A stretch of 64,000 bases of DNA from Hydractinia symbiolongicarpus (GCF_029227915.1 NC_079881.1:20869501-20933500), one strand, 5' to 3'. Positions 13,201 to 26,292 are shown, numbered from the stretch's first letter. The notes: generated by a model not told the origin, from the letters alone. A program made the numbers and translations.

Positions 13201-16200
13201 GCTATTTATTATTGCTTACTAATTGTTGACATTAATGGTAAACCTTATGATCTGACACACACAAGAAACTTACATCCTTCTAATGTAGATGCTTCAATGT
13301 TCTCCGAGTATTTACTTGTACCTACTCCATTCCGAGCTGATACTTTTATGGTGTATGCAGTAAATGGTTCCAAGTTTTTTATGTCAATTGTGGTATTGTA
13401 TGATCCATATCTACAAGAATCTCTCGGATAAGAGTCAGAAAAACATTTCATACTGAAGTATGATGTTTTTGTAATGTGAACATAATACAAAGTTATGGTG
13501 TTCTGGCCATCAAAAGGTTTTCTCCATTTCAGCGATATTGAAGATGTTGTTGCTTGTTGGACAGTGATGTTCTCAGGCGTATCTGGGACATCTACAACAA
13601 GACAACAAATATGATTTATCAATTGTCATATAGGTGCTAATTATTTTAAAAGATATATCAAAGATATTCGAAAATTATGTTAAACCCTATTTCGATTCCG
13701 ATTCCGAGGCTTTTAAAATCCGGGCATGGGCTGTTTGCAGAGAGTGGTTAAAAGAGAGATTGTATTGCCACAAACGCTTGTTAGCAATATCAAAGGCAAT
13801 TAAAGGACAAAATAGAGCAAAAAGGACAACAATTTTTTTACCGTTCTGAAAACTCACCAGATTTCAGCGCCTAAAACTGTATACTTTAGTTATTACGTAT
13901 GGATTGAGAGGAGGAGAGGGGAAGGGGAAGGGGAAGGTTACATTTTTTTCTTTTATTGAAAATTTAAAAGTTTTACAAATGCGGTAATAATTATTACAAA
14001 GTAGCAGTTAAAGTGTATTCCAGACCTACCTATTCCAGTCAAAACTCTGACTGCCTTGGCATGCCCCAAATTATTTCTGGCGATACATGTGTAGTTTCCG
14101 CTATCTGCATATGATATTTTAGCTATGTAGTAAACAGATGTATTTCCAACTTGAGTATGATTTTTGTACCAAGTATATGTGATATTAGGACTTCGTAGAG
14201 CATATATTGGACACAGGAGAGAAAATGATCGACCAACCCTAGGGTATCTGTGAACCTTGTACTTGTGAACCTTTGGTGCAGCTAAAATAATAACAAAAAG
14301 AGAAGATAAATTTTCAGGCCAGAATGGGTGTTCTTTTAACTTAAAGGAGATATCCTAAAAGGTTGAAGAGTTGGGCAGCACATTACACATATTGTCTTTT
14401 AAGCAACAGACCTTGCAATCTATTAACAGCACTTTTGAATTCTCTTAATATTTTACAAGTTAACAGTCACAAAATAAGCTCAGTCCCTAATAAAAAATTC
14501 TGCATATTTAAATTTTTTTTCATAATTTTAGTTAGGGCAGCCTAATTACTAAAGGAGTACACAGTACGCACATGGCTTCTCTATTCTCGCTCGTCAGAAC
14601 CCGGCCGTGTTTTAAAAATTTTAGTATATATTTGAAACCTCAATAAAAAGCCAAGAGAATTCGCCCGTTACTACTGGCAGTTGCATTTTTAAATCGAAAA
14701 ACATGCGGAAAGCGTTATTATTTCCAATATTTAATGTTATACGAAAATTAATGACAACCAGTATAGAAAGTGTTGCGGAGAGGTTGCCAAGGCAAAGGCA
14801 TTAAGCACGGCAAGGAAAGGGCACGGCCTAAGGCAGGCAGGGAATCGGCAAGGCAGGGGGGTAGGCAAGACATGGAAGGCACAGGCAACGGCATAGTAGG
14901 CAGGCACCAGGAAAGGCATAGGAAGGATGGCAAGGAATCAGCATGGCAGGGGTAGGCAAGGCATGGAAGGCACAGGCAAGGGCATAGTAGGCAGGCACCA
15001 GGAAAGACATTAGACCAACAGGGCATAATACATAATATATACATGGCATACAGAATTTTAACAGTTTCACATTATACTCAGAAACTTACTAAGCTTTCTT
15101 CTGTACCTTGACTGTTAATATTGTTAGAGTTATTAACAACCAATATCGTCAAATCCATATATACATATATTTAAATATTTTCAGTATAGCTATAGGTGTT
15201 GACGATTGCATGATAACCGTTCGTCAGAATTTGCCCTGGTAATAAAAAATGCAGGTGTTGGATGTAAGCATCAGAATTTAAAACGTCTCAAACAAATAAC
15301 AAATGTATATACATGTTCAAAAAGTTTCCCGATATATATATTTATATTGCAATAATTTCCGTTTCTGTAACTTGAGCCGTACTGGTGTATGCTCACTGGC
15401 AGGGTTAAAAAAATTTATTTCCTGACCTGTGTACAATATAGCTACAATCGTCCACAAAAATATGGCTTTCCATTCCCCCTCAATGTTGAAAACTACTGCC
15501 CTTTGTGGCTGACCAACGTAAACGATTACACGTGACATACCTTTACATAAACATTGATCATCAGTGGGGACCGAACGTACTATTTGCAGAATATGTGACT
15601 ATAGCTAGCTATGTTTTTTTGCTGACTTTTCTAAACTTTTTGGTTCTTGGTTTTTCATATATAAAACTGTCAGAGCCAACAAATTTTGTGTTGCTGACTT
15701 TTCTAAAATAGTAATGTCGCGCCATAGATTAGTGGTTATAGCTCTCGTACTCTGTGCGGGAGACCGGGGTTCGATTCCTCTTGACGGCGATTCAACATGG
15801 GCGAGTGAATGTTACCATACCCCCGGGTTAACCCAAGCCATGTGAGGGAAATTGGGAAGATGGCACACTGTGTGGGCCGTTGGATGTTGCCGGGAGTTGT
15901 CTAGTAGAGCGCGGGCCCTAATTGGGTCTGCGTAGCTCAAAATGAGCATTAAATACTCTAGGACTCTCCATCAAGCCATGGCCCCTCCTGGAAATAATAG
16001 ACAGGGTATATCCCTCGATATTTGTGAGGCTAGTCATGTAAAATATGCACATCTATCTATCTATATCTATCTATCTATCTAAACTTTTTGGTTTTTGATA
16101 TATAAAATTGTCAGGGCCAACAATTTTGTGCACAATTGTAGCTAGAAACAAGCTATGTGATGGGACAAAATATAATTATTGTGTAGTACATGTATAGCTA

Positions 16201-19200
16201 TATTGGTAGTTTTATCCCAGCTAAGTGGTTAATTTTATGCTAGTCTTTTTGCTAGCTATATAAAGGCACTTGTTGCTCTTTTTATGCTAGCTAGCTATTA
16301 CTCTTTTAAAGTTAGCTAGCTATACACTATATCCTATCTAAGGCTAAGAAGGGGTTCATTACATGTAAAAAAAAAATAGTGATATACTAGCTAGCTAAAC
16401 ATACCCTTTCTTCGTTTCTTGAAAATGACCTTATATATATATACAATATACAAATTACGCTAGGCCATCTTTAAATAAACAAAAGCACTCCCTCGTTGTG
16501 TCAATAAAAAAACACCTTGTCTCGCTTAATTTAGCAATTATATAAGAGAATGACCGGATTAAAGTACTGGGCAACCCAGTCCAAAAAAAAAGTGGCACGA
16601 AAATTCAATGATTTTGATGTATAGTGGGGGCGGAAATCCTATACACTCTCCTCCGTCCCTTATATTTGGCTTATTTAATGAGGAAATGGGCTCCGCTACG
16701 CTCCGGGCGCTGACGCGCCCTCCGCTTCTCTCCGCAAAAAGATGGCATTGATATTTTAAGTTTAGTGGCAGAAAAATTGTAAAAATGTAAGATCAAAAAT
16801 GTGCAGGAGGAAGAGGTATAATATTGATGGCATAAAAATGCAATTAGACTCGATCTTAATCAAAACGTTATTTAATGTACACTAGTCTAGGTTAAAATTA
16901 AACAATTTCTTAAACAACTTTTACGACTCACATTCACTTTTTTTTTAATTACCAAAATTTTTTTACCAAGTCATTTTAAGTTCTTTCACCGACTTTTCTT
17001 TTCATTCATTACACTAAATTTCTTTTTAATTAAATACTTTAAAAAATAAAAAGAGTATACTAATGTAAGATATTTTTAATATCTTAGATGAAATTTTTAT
17101 AAAAAATGACAATTTGTTAACTTCTTTTGCATGGTTTTAGCTAGCGCGAATAAAATTGTTTTTTCAAAAATTAGTGGTCAAAATCTGACTATACCACTAG
17201 AATTTATTTAGTGAGTGGCAAAAAGTTTAATTAAATAACTAAATATTGATCAACTGACTAATAAAGTACAGACTAAAATTTCTTATCAATTTTCTTTTTA
17301 CTTATCCTCGCTTGCTCTAATTTATTCAGAAAGTAAACATAACACTTACTTTTAAAACGTACTATCACGAACAATCTCTGAAGATATTGAATATAATGCT
17401 GTCTGTCTGGCATATATGGCACCAAGGCTTCAAACGTAATAGTATTGTGAATGTCATATGTGATGTTGGCAAAACATATCTTAAATTCACTTGTGCTTCT
17501 TGATACATTGTTTGTTTGATAGTATTGCCATGTTAAGTTGAAGGCTGGCAGAATAAAATTTGGGATTACTTCCAGACAATGACTTTCGTTTTCATTCACT
17601 ATGATGATAGCGTGATAATTCACTTTGTATTGATTGGTTTTCAAATCAATGTAATTATTGTCTAGTTTTAGTTTTGGAGGATCCATATCTAAAGAAAATG
17701 TAAAAGTTTCATTAAAAGATACCATGAAAAAAATTGATTATTACATCAATCAAAGATGTTTATTATCTAATTCACAAAGCACTCTTGCCACATCATACCT
17801 TACAGCTAAAATTACATTTTTACATAAATGATTCGTAGATGCTTACATGAGGACATCATTACAAATCCTAACAAAAATGTAAATAAATTGTATTTTCAAT
17901 TATAATTAACTACGTACAATAGACTGGGACATTTGTTGTTGCTTCGAATGTTTTATTTCCGCTTGTCATCCTACAAGTATATGTTCCAGAATCATTCGTA
18001 GTGGAGGTTTGCTTCCCCCATGTGATAGCATACTGATAGTTCAAGTAAATTTCCTGCGATTTTAATGTAATATTGTCTTTATTGATCGAAAGAATCCCTT
18101 CACCACCAAGAACTTCACATTGGACAGACAAGGAGTTCCATTTGTGAGCAAACGTTTTCTTAATACTCAGCTTAGGCTTAACTACAAATACAAATCAAGA
18201 AATAAAAAGAACTGCGTGTAACCAAGTGTACAACCAAAACAGAAAAAACAACAAGTTGTTGTTTTGCCTCTTTTGGCTCTACACACAAAATGGGCTTGTA
18301 ATTAACTTCAAGTGACCGGACCACTATTTACCATAAATTTACAAATGTCTGATTCTTTTTTTATTGTTTGGATAGAGCTGCTGTTGGCACAGGGTGAAAA
18401 TACTCAAACAGTCTTCGCGGTTTAAGTCATTTTATACCTATTTTATTGTACAGTTGATTTTTTTTAGACTATTAAGTATAATTAAGGGATGGCCGTGTAA
18501 TTAAGGGATTTCTCACTTATTACGTCAAATATTTTAGGGGCTTTTTTAATTATTTTTTTAAATTATTGATGGTGTAAAATAGGATCATACATTATTACCT
18601 GACTGTTACAAAAAAACGGTCAGTATCCGTTAATGATAAGCTACTCTGTTACAAAAATTTAAGAAAACATGTAACCTTTCCTACCTGTCAAATATGGTTT
18701 GTTGTAAGAAAAACTTTGCACCGATATGTTGTCTGTTCTCTCGAGCGTGGCTGAACATGTGTAACCACCGCTACTACCCAACTTCAAGCCAGTAAGATTC
18801 ACAGTGGGCATTGGTGTATGAAAAAATCGACCTGTTATATGCAAAATTTCACCATTCCTGTACCAGTTATAATGTTTTATTTTCGATACCTTCGGCGACA
18901 AATGTGAAATTTTGCAAGATAATGACAAGATTGAACCAGCAATAGTCGAATTCTTGGAAAGCTTCAGTTCGATGTGTGCCAAATCTAATTGAGAATAGTA
19001 TACTTTCTTAGTTAGTTTTCTACATTCGAAGGCGGAAAAATAAACGTGTTGATTATTTGCCGCCTGTAAGGGAATTTTTAAAAAAAGAGGTTTTGTCACG
19101 GAAAATGACTTTACAATCGCACTTATAAGCACAGTAAAAATTTTCATGCAAGTGAAGTTCATTTCTTTAACAAGCGTCATTATTACTTTGGATTAGGGAA

Positions 19201-20674
19201 GGTAGCTGCATTCTTGGTATTGTGTTCTCTCAGTTGAACATAATGATAAAAAGTCTTTTTTCATGAAAATTAATTCATCTCTAAAACAATAGCCGTCGTC
19301 TGTCTGTTTGTCCGTCTGTTATGGAAACACGAAATACGATATATAAAGGACATACGACCCCATGGATTTTTTCCATGCAAGTGAAGTTAATTTTTCAATA
19401 AGGAGGCAAGGAGGTACAAAATAACGATGCGAGAAATATGTACCATGACATTCCCCCTGTTAAATATTTCCCAGGCTAATGACTAGCTTTGAAAAGAACT
19501 TAAAAGCTAACAAAATGAAATATTTACCTGACACCAATCCAGCAACATGTTTACTATTCTTCGTGAAGCCGTTTATCGTTGTTACACTACAATGATATGT
19601 GCTATGCTTGTTTACAGTTGTTCTTACAACACGCGTAAAATTTAGAAAACAAGGACTTTTGCGATAACAGAACTCCCAGCGAATATATTCTGTTGTCCAT
19701 TTAATAACTTTGTCATTTAGAGTATTTTCATAAAAGGTGTACGACTTTATTGGATGGTCTGTTGATACTTGACAAGTTAGTGTAAGATTATCTCCAGCAT
19801 CTACTCGCCCTTTGGATTGAATCACCGGTGCGGCTAATCCGTCGATTGCTTTATAAAAAAATTAAGAAAATTTTAGATCATATATCTTTTCTTAAAGGAT
19901 CTAGTTTTTGCGTGTAGATATTTTCGTGGATCAGAAAGTTGTAAACATTTCTTGCCGAGAAATATTTGCTGAGCCTATAAAGTATTAACTATATACAAAG
20001 GAATTCATTACGAGTCTTCTCTTAAAGCATTCAGGTTCTCAATGAGAATAAAGAACTGAAGCAAAAATCGAAGAAAGAACTTATTAACTACAGGCTTATT
20101 TTAAAGAATATCAAATTTTAAAGGTACTTTGTCAAATGTCTTTTTTACTTTTTACCAATTTTTTTTATTATAAAGCAAAATTATATAGAGCGTTAAAGAA
20201 AATTATGACGCAACCTACTGTATGCCTTCAAAGAAAGTAAAACTGCTGGCTGTAGAGTAATGTTTGACTGTGTGTTCTTGAGTGTGCATGAATAGCTTGC
20301 AGAAGTATTTAACTGGATCGTTATGGTGTGTCCATCACGCATTCCGTCTTTAAAAACTGTTCCATTTCGATACCATGTAACAAGATCACCAAACAGGGTA
20401 TTGTTTGGATCTACATTCAGGCAAACTAATCGCACCAATTTTCCTTGTTTTATATATTGGTTGCTTAAACCATATTGTCGCACCCTAGTTCCATAAAAAG
20501 CTATAAATAATAAAGAGATGTATCTATATAAATTTGGTTTATTTTTACGCCACTAAATAATGAAAAGGTGAAAGACGGTAGATTTAACTTGATTAAAAAA
20601 CATTTAACGCAAATCTCACCTTGTACAATCCACGTATTTGTGAGAATACTAAGAAAAATTAGAACTTTATTCAT
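10265..20674 (-). CDS. GPI-anchored-type cell-surface protein with 6 Ig and 4 FN3 domains (contactin-like layout)
   Basis: Sixteen exons join in frame (1,049 aa): 20,674-20,620; 20,500-20,219; 19,848-19,528; 18,984-18,685; 18,181-17,918; 17,688-17,350; 14,281-14,030; 13,591-13,274; 12,875-12,663; 12,499-12,407; 12,112-12,009; 11,875-11,698; 11,594-11,504; 11,192-11,050; 10,839-10,702; 10,323-10,265. The start is the ATG at 20,674, followed by a signal peptide (MNKVLIFLSILTNTW...). One exon encodes each Ig domain: residues ~19-112, 113-219, 220-319, 320-407, 408-520 (divergent) and 521-604, mostly with C...W...YxC. FN3 domains follow at ~605-710, 711-812, 813-906 and 907-1015; the last three are each split by an intron. 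The final exon encodes a hydrophobic stretch directly before the stop, so a GPI signal or tailless anchor is likely. Most introns are phase 1. The layout and length match contactins, which act in cell adhesion at the outer membrane; orthology is not shown. Exon borders are inferred from GT-AG sites and phase. Confidence 0.8.
14757..15020 (+). repeat. GC-rich GGCAAGGCA-type minisatellite in intron 6
   Basis: An array of purine-rich words (GGCAAGGCATGGAAGGCA, GGCAGGCACCAGGAAAGGCA) lies in the 3-kb intron between exons 6 and 7 of the Ig/FN3 gene. It starts with TATAGAAAGTGTTGC. An inverted relative, including that same edge sequence, is at 35,430-35,776. Open frames across it are artefacts of the repeat. 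Confidence 0.75.
15621..16135 (+). repeat. 72-bp tandem duplication split by a SINE
   Basis: A unit beginning GCTGACTTTTCTAAA at 15,621 starts again at 15,693. The second unit stops after TTCTAAA and resumes past the SINE at 16,078 with TCTAAACTTTTTGG, then follows unit 1 (TATATAAAA, TGTCAG, GCCAACAA, TTTTGTG). The duplication therefore preceded the SINE insertion. Confidence 0.7.
15709..16080 (+). mobile_element. tRNA-derived SINE, full length
   Basis: The head at 15,716-15,790 is tRNA-like, with an A box in TAGATTAGTGGTTATAGC and a B box in GGTTCGATTCC at normal spacing, plus partly pairing ends. A ~250-bp unrelated body follows, and then an ATCT tail at about 16,049-16,080. Flanking TCTAAA on both sides is the likely target duplication. 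It sits in sense orientation to the window, antisense to the Ig/FN3 gene, and is intronic. Confidence 0.75.
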
Positions 20675-22619
20675 CGACTTTATAATATACACTTTATTTA
20701 AAATATTATTTGTTGTGTTTAAAATTGATCCTGCTCTTGACTGCTCAAACGTTTTCTACAAATAGCGTGGTGAAGAGTAGTGTAATTTATTAATTTCAAA
20801 TAAACTTATGAGATAAGCAGTTTCGTATTGTAAAAGGTCACTAATTACGTAATGTTAATTTATAATTAAATACTAATTACAACTTTGTTATTTTATGACG
20901 TCAGTGGCTATGACGTATGCCTTCTTGTATACATTGTAGAGAAACGAATATATATACTTTGAAAAAATAAAATTTCGCCACATAAAGATAAATTTTGTTG
21001 TTATATATTTTTTCATTTAAATTTATTTATTCATTTGCGAATCTTTATACCCGACAATAACTTCATCCACTATATAAAGTTGTACCATATATAGAATGCA
21101 ACTGTTATTAATGTTCGTCGTGTTCAAACAAAAGCTAACAATTATTAGTATTACAAGGTAGATTTTTTCTTGCAACCTTTATCTTTGCAGGGCATTACTT
21201 GACAGAACTAAATATCCAAAGATTTTGCCCAAAGAGATATTATGTGGATTCTTATCCAGATTTACTGTATATTTTGCAAAAGAAAATAGAACTGGTAAAA
21301 GCAGGATATAGAAACGTCTCTTTATAAAAAAATGTGTTTTATGAAACCTTATGTTTACCTAACAATATATTACAAATTTGAATCGAAAACCTTGATCCCA
21401 ATAACACCTATGTGTTATTAAGGTCAAGGTTTATGACAGCCGTTGTTAAATTGTTTTGACTGAGTTAGTTACGTTGATCAGAAAAGTAGCATGAGAAGCT
21501 TTATTTTATTTTACTTATACTCGATCTTCTTTCCCAGAAAATATTATCTCAATAAACTTAATGAATAAAGCATTGTATTTTGTGGACTTAAAGATCGTGC
21601 TTGATAATTTGTTTTTTCAATTACTCTTATTGGAAACGAATGTCCCACATACTTTTATTATCTCTATAATAATAGCCGTATTTTGTCTGTTCAAAAGGGT
21701 TACCGATATTCCATTGATCTTTCCGCAAATTTTTAGAAACCAGGGGGTTGTTTAATTGGAAATCTTATGATTTATCAAAATAAATTACAGAAATTAATTT
21801 ATTTCCTTACATAATTTAATTAATTTAATTGATAAACCTCTAATTTAAAAAACAAATTAAGTGATTAAAATGAATTCATTATTTAAATGCGCCATTTTTA
21901 ATAATAATTTACCCCCGTGACCTTAATCGCCGATTCCGCCAAGGAGCCACAGAAAACAAATAGGATGGTTTTACTGACAGTTTAACTGACTTTGTTTTGA
22001 CCGCTGGCACGCGTATATCAATCAAAACGCCTGATTCTTTTAAAAACCAATTAAGACTTTCGCGGCCAAGACATGCCAACGAAGAAACATGATTTAGTTT
22101 TTAAAAAGTAATGGTGGTCAGTGTTGTTTCTAAGTCTGTTTCACCTTTTTATCTTCTATAAGCTTTTTATATTTGTAATATTTGTTTTTTTTATGTTCTA
22201 AAATGTGAAGATAAATATATTGTCACGTTTTTTAGCTACGTGCAGATCTTAAACGCACCAGTTTTAGGATTTTTGGCTAGGAACGAATATTTTGAAGGCT
22301 ACTAGATAATAGCCTTACTTTTTACTAATTTTGTTTGGTATAAGAGGTTTTTCTCCAACCCAACATTTATTTTTATGTCGAGGATATAGCCATTTAGCTA
22401 TCTCATATATTTATTTAAAAAGTGATAGTATAAAAATTCAGTTTGGCTATCAATATCGCAATATTCTCAGCAATAAATCTTATGCTAAATGCAGTTTAGC
22501 ATAGGTAGCTATACATCTTTAATTATTTTCTTAAAAACTGTTTTGCAAATAAAATGGCTGAGCAATTGCTTTAGCTGGAGGGGTAACGACAGGCTGTTTC
22601 CTGTGTTGTCATTTTAACC

Positions 22620-22990
22620 GAAGTTGATAAAGTTTTTCTGGAAAAGGGTACTGTTCAAGTCTGTTTAACTGTACTAAGCGGTCAGCTCAGTGTTAACAAT
22701 AGCCTGTTTTTTGGAAAAGGCTGTTACGCCTATGCGGGATAGCCCAATGTAACAATTAATTTATAAACTTTCTTGGGAAACAAGCCTGTACAAATGTCCA
22801 ACAATGTTTACCTGGACTAACCGTTTAGCCCTGTGCAAGAACCGAAGGACTGTTTCTTGTATTTTCACTTAAATAGAGTCTGCAAGAGAGTTTTTTTCAA
22901 AAGGGTATTATCCCTATACACCTACGTAACACCATTTAACTGTACTAAGCGCTCAGTCCAGTGTCACGATTAATTTTTTACCATTTACAA
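22620..22990 (+). repeat. Degenerate tandem array, about 135-bp period
   Basis: The word TTTAACTGTACTAAGCG followed by TCAG..CAGTGT occurs at 22,664 and 22,935. A diverged unit (TTTACCTGGACTAACCGTTT) lies between them at about 22,807. Spacing is 143 and 128 bp. No coding potential is seen. Confidence 0.5.
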
Positions 22991-24367
22991 AAACTTATTC
23001 CGCAAAATAATATTGACCGATTGTTTTTGCTATGACGGAGTCACAACGGTTGTAAACTGTGTTTTTATTTTAGGAAAGTTATTTTTTGAAAAACATGTTA
23101 CAATCGCAACACTATAATGGTGTGTGCGCTTCACTTGATTTACAACATACTGCATACCTGTAATAAAGCGCTCCACCTGACTGTGTCGCACAGTTTGCAG
23201 TTCACTTGAAGTGCTCCTTAGGGCGTTCAACAACAGTTACTTGTGGCTCATCCCAGCGATTCGACGCCGGGTTTCCCGGCTATTTTTAATTGAAGCATGC
23301 TAATAGAAAACGGGAAAAAAGTAATTCCCAAAGACTCTTATTTGTTTAATATTTTTAAGGAAACACAAGGATACAAAATATATGTAGTTTGAGAGAGATT
23401 TGGCAATTCTATGGTAATTCAACGCAAAAATGTTTTAAAAAATTAGTGTTTATACTTACTAAAATTTTGCGAAAGATCATTGTTTAAAAATGTCACAAAG
23501 ATGGCTAAAAATTGCTCTGCGTATCACCCCTAATTCTAAAATTTGACCAAACATACAAATGCGTTGGTGATTTCGCGAATCATAGGCAATAAGAACGGTG
23601 TTAAAAGTTTGCGGAGAGAAAACATTAGTGTACCTAAATAATGAAGCTTTAGAAGGCTCAAAAATTAATACACACAGAGAAGGTACTGCACATCTGTTAT
23701 GCTTAAATGCTTATATGCCTGGATGGTTCTCAAAAGATTTATCAACCTCAGATTTTTGCCACCCAAACACAGACTATGTTTAATTTTGCGATAAATTCTG
23801 GAAAGGGATTTTCACGATACTTTAAATCGCGTTATTTGTTTTTTCTTCAACCTCGCGCAATCTAGTCGCACTTTCTAAAAAGAAATATTCCTCGCATATT
23901 AAATTTTCGCGGAGTTAACCAACTTTGATAATCTTTGCGCGAAGGCTTGGCGCTAAAAATTAAATGTGCAAATAACTTAGAAAAAGAAAATATGATAATA
24001 ATAATTTTTTATTTAAAAAATTGTTATTGTAACTTTGCCTAGCGCGACTCTTTTAAGAATTCTATTAACAGTTTATGAAACATTATAATAAGCCACCAAT
24101 TTATTAATGATGTCAAAAGTGAATATCAATAACGCGTTCAAATAATATTGCTTAAAAGCTTCTTTTTTATCTATAAAACAAAAGTGGGTGCAATTACAGA
24201 TATATGGTTTTACCTTTGTTTATACAATGTAATTAACTTGTTATTGACAAAATTAGCTGAATTAGCACATTCTTCTTTTTAAGAAGGATATGAATTAACT
24301 CGAAAGGAACACTTATTAAAACAAAAATGAATGATATGTTGATTCGTCAATCTAACGCTTTTAAATA

Positions 24368-24520
24368 AACTAGTCGTTAGCCCGTGGAAAATCCACGGGT
24401 TCGCCCGTCCTTTTTATACCGCATTGCGTGCTTTTCGCTATTGCGCAGCTAAGCTACCATTTTGCGTGACAGACAGACAGACAGAGAGACAGACGCATAT
24501 GGGTATTTTAATATAGATTG
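24368..24520 (+). repeat. Short dispersed element with CCCGTGGA hairpin and GACA tract
   Basis: Starts ACTAGTCGTTAGCCCGTGG and holds a perfect hairpin, CCCGTGGA-AAA-TCCACGGG, at 24,381-24,399. A GACAGACAGACAG tract and an end near TATAGATT follow. The first bases resemble the left ends of the elements at 7,622 and 26,680, suggesting a shared terminal motif. Confidence 0.45.
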
Positions 24521-25914
24521 CCAGTAACACAGTGGTTTTAAACGATGTTGAATTCGACTTATTCTTACGTGAACCTTTCACTCTTTAACTCAATAAAAAT
24601 GTGTCTATGGAGAGGAAAAAAGAGAGTTTGGCCTGCTAAATTACCTTTTCTTTGGTGGCCGATCATCACCGCTGTAAGAAAAACATTAATTCTTCTTAGA
24701 AAATCGACAATTATTTTTCTTTATAAACCGTTTTATGGACCATCACTGTTACAGTCATTCGGTGCCGTAAACCTTCTCAATGTTCGTAAACACTATTTAA
24801 TTTTAAGACGGCGGCGAAAAAGGACGAAGCACGCAATTTTTAAAACAGGCTAAAGAGAAGAGGGAACAGGGTAATGGAAAAGGAAACTTAAGAAATCTAT
24901 AAGACTATCAGCACACGTTGAAGGAAAACAAGAAAAACATTCGTCTTGAACCATCTGCCTTTTTCATTAACCAGTCCATATTAAGATAAGGGTTTAATTT
25001 AATATTTACGATTTATACCATTCGGCGGTTGAGGACAAGGGCCTGAACAAGGGCGTGAGCATAGAAGGAGGGCATATTATCAATAAAAAGGACACACTAT
25101 TTGAACATACAGCTAACGTAGAAATGCCATATATTGAGTACTGCGTGGTGCTATGGGCTCTGCATTCACGCTGTACTACCCCGGACGTGTCTGAACAATT
25201 AAATAGGAATGTAAAAATTGCACAATGGACTTTCAGGAAGATCTATGTTACTTTATCGACCAAAATTTTCATGAATATTTTTCGCTAAGCTGAAGATAAT
25301 CATGTTGAGGGCTCTAACGCGGTTGTATTTCTACGATCGTAATACTAGATAATTGGCAGTTTCATGAACTGATATTCACTTTGATAGTTCGAGAAAGCGT
25401 TTTGGATAGACTCTTGGTAGGGATGGGTTTTAAAGTGAAAAAAGACGAGACCCAGGAAACGAGGTTGGACAACAGCTGAGAAGTAGGTTCCGTAAAATTG
25501 AGCATGGCGAAAAATGTACCGCTATTTCACTCGAAAAATAATACCCACGCAAAGTGTATCTACAATCATCCGCATACAATGTGAGAAGTTCCTTACATTC
25601 TATGCCATTTTTGGCAAATATAAGCGAACAGAAAGTGTCATAAAGGGTACTACATTTGACGACAATGTGGTGGGTGCGAGCCTCATATCCAGGCTACTCG
25701 TAAAAAGTCGAATAATTGCGTTGGGACATGTGTTCGTTGAAAATCGACAGTTATACTTGACCAAAGGATACGAAAGTCGGCGATTTTGCTCAAAATTCTC
25801 ACCAATTTATGTGAAGGGTTGTAGTATGCCCGTAGCCAGCAGGCCGTGTATTTAAATTTTAATATGCGTACTCGATATTGCGGACATAATACACCAAGAG
25901 AAATGCAGAGTTAG

Positions 25915-25955
25915 CCTGCTACCAGACCCAAAGTAAAGTTGGGTCTGGTAGCAGG
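25915..25955. repeat. Perfect 16-bp stem hairpin
   Basis: Arms CCTGCTACCAGACCCA (25,915-25,930) and its exact reverse complement (25,940-25,955) flank a 9-nt loop. No U-tract or gene end is adjacent. It could be the core of a foldback element or a structured RNA. Confidence 0.6.
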
Positions 25956-26284
25956 ATACGCAGAGTACGCTAGTGTACGTTGTCTTGGCATTGAACAAAA
26001 AGAAAAAGGGAACTGGGGGATGGAGGTTACACAGAATAGACAACCTTGTTCCGAAGTCATTTTCGAAAGAAATTGTTTAAAAACTTTTCGATACATTTTA
26101 AGTAGTTATTATTGTATCAGTTAAAATGATGTTCTCAACCGCAGAAATATTTCTCTGCAAATCCCTTTTTATGTGTTCACGTATTTTGTGTTAACACCTG
26201 GGGAAAGTTTAATAGATTATGTTTGTAACCAATAAGGTTTGTAGGATATTTTTTTTTACCAATCAATTACATCTGTGGTCACGT

Positions 26285-26292
26285 TATAAAAG
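26285..26292 (+). promoter_or_regulatory. TATA box candidate
   Basis: TATAAAAG lies about 90 bp before an ATG that opens a short exon with a strong donor. Initiation would be expected near 26,315. It is supported only by motif and spacing. Confidence 0.4.

Larger units (their letters stand above)
20675..26284. other. Intergenic region upstream of the Ig/FN3 gene
   Basis: No coding region is supported. Frames at 24,545-24,853, 25,055-25,288 and 25,514-25,855 show no domain, signal peptide or splice context. The promoter of the Ig/FN3 gene should lie just right of 20,674, but no clear TATA box could be assigned. Repeats and hairpins are listed separately. Confidence 0.5.

Noticed and set aside
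14737-15070. Several overlapping cysteine/proline-rich frames on both strands
   Set aside because: They follow the GGCA-type minisatellite; periodic composition makes frames open by chance.
15716-15790. Possible functional tRNA gene
   Set aside because: A and B boxes are good, but the cloverleaf ends pair poorly and a SINE body and ATCT tail follow directly, so it is a SINE head.
24545-24853. 102-codon frame, basic, with a hydrophobic segment
   Set aside because: No homology recognised, no splice or promoter context; likely chance.
25514-25855. 113-codon open frame
   Set aside because: No motif recognised and codons look random; kept as non-coding.
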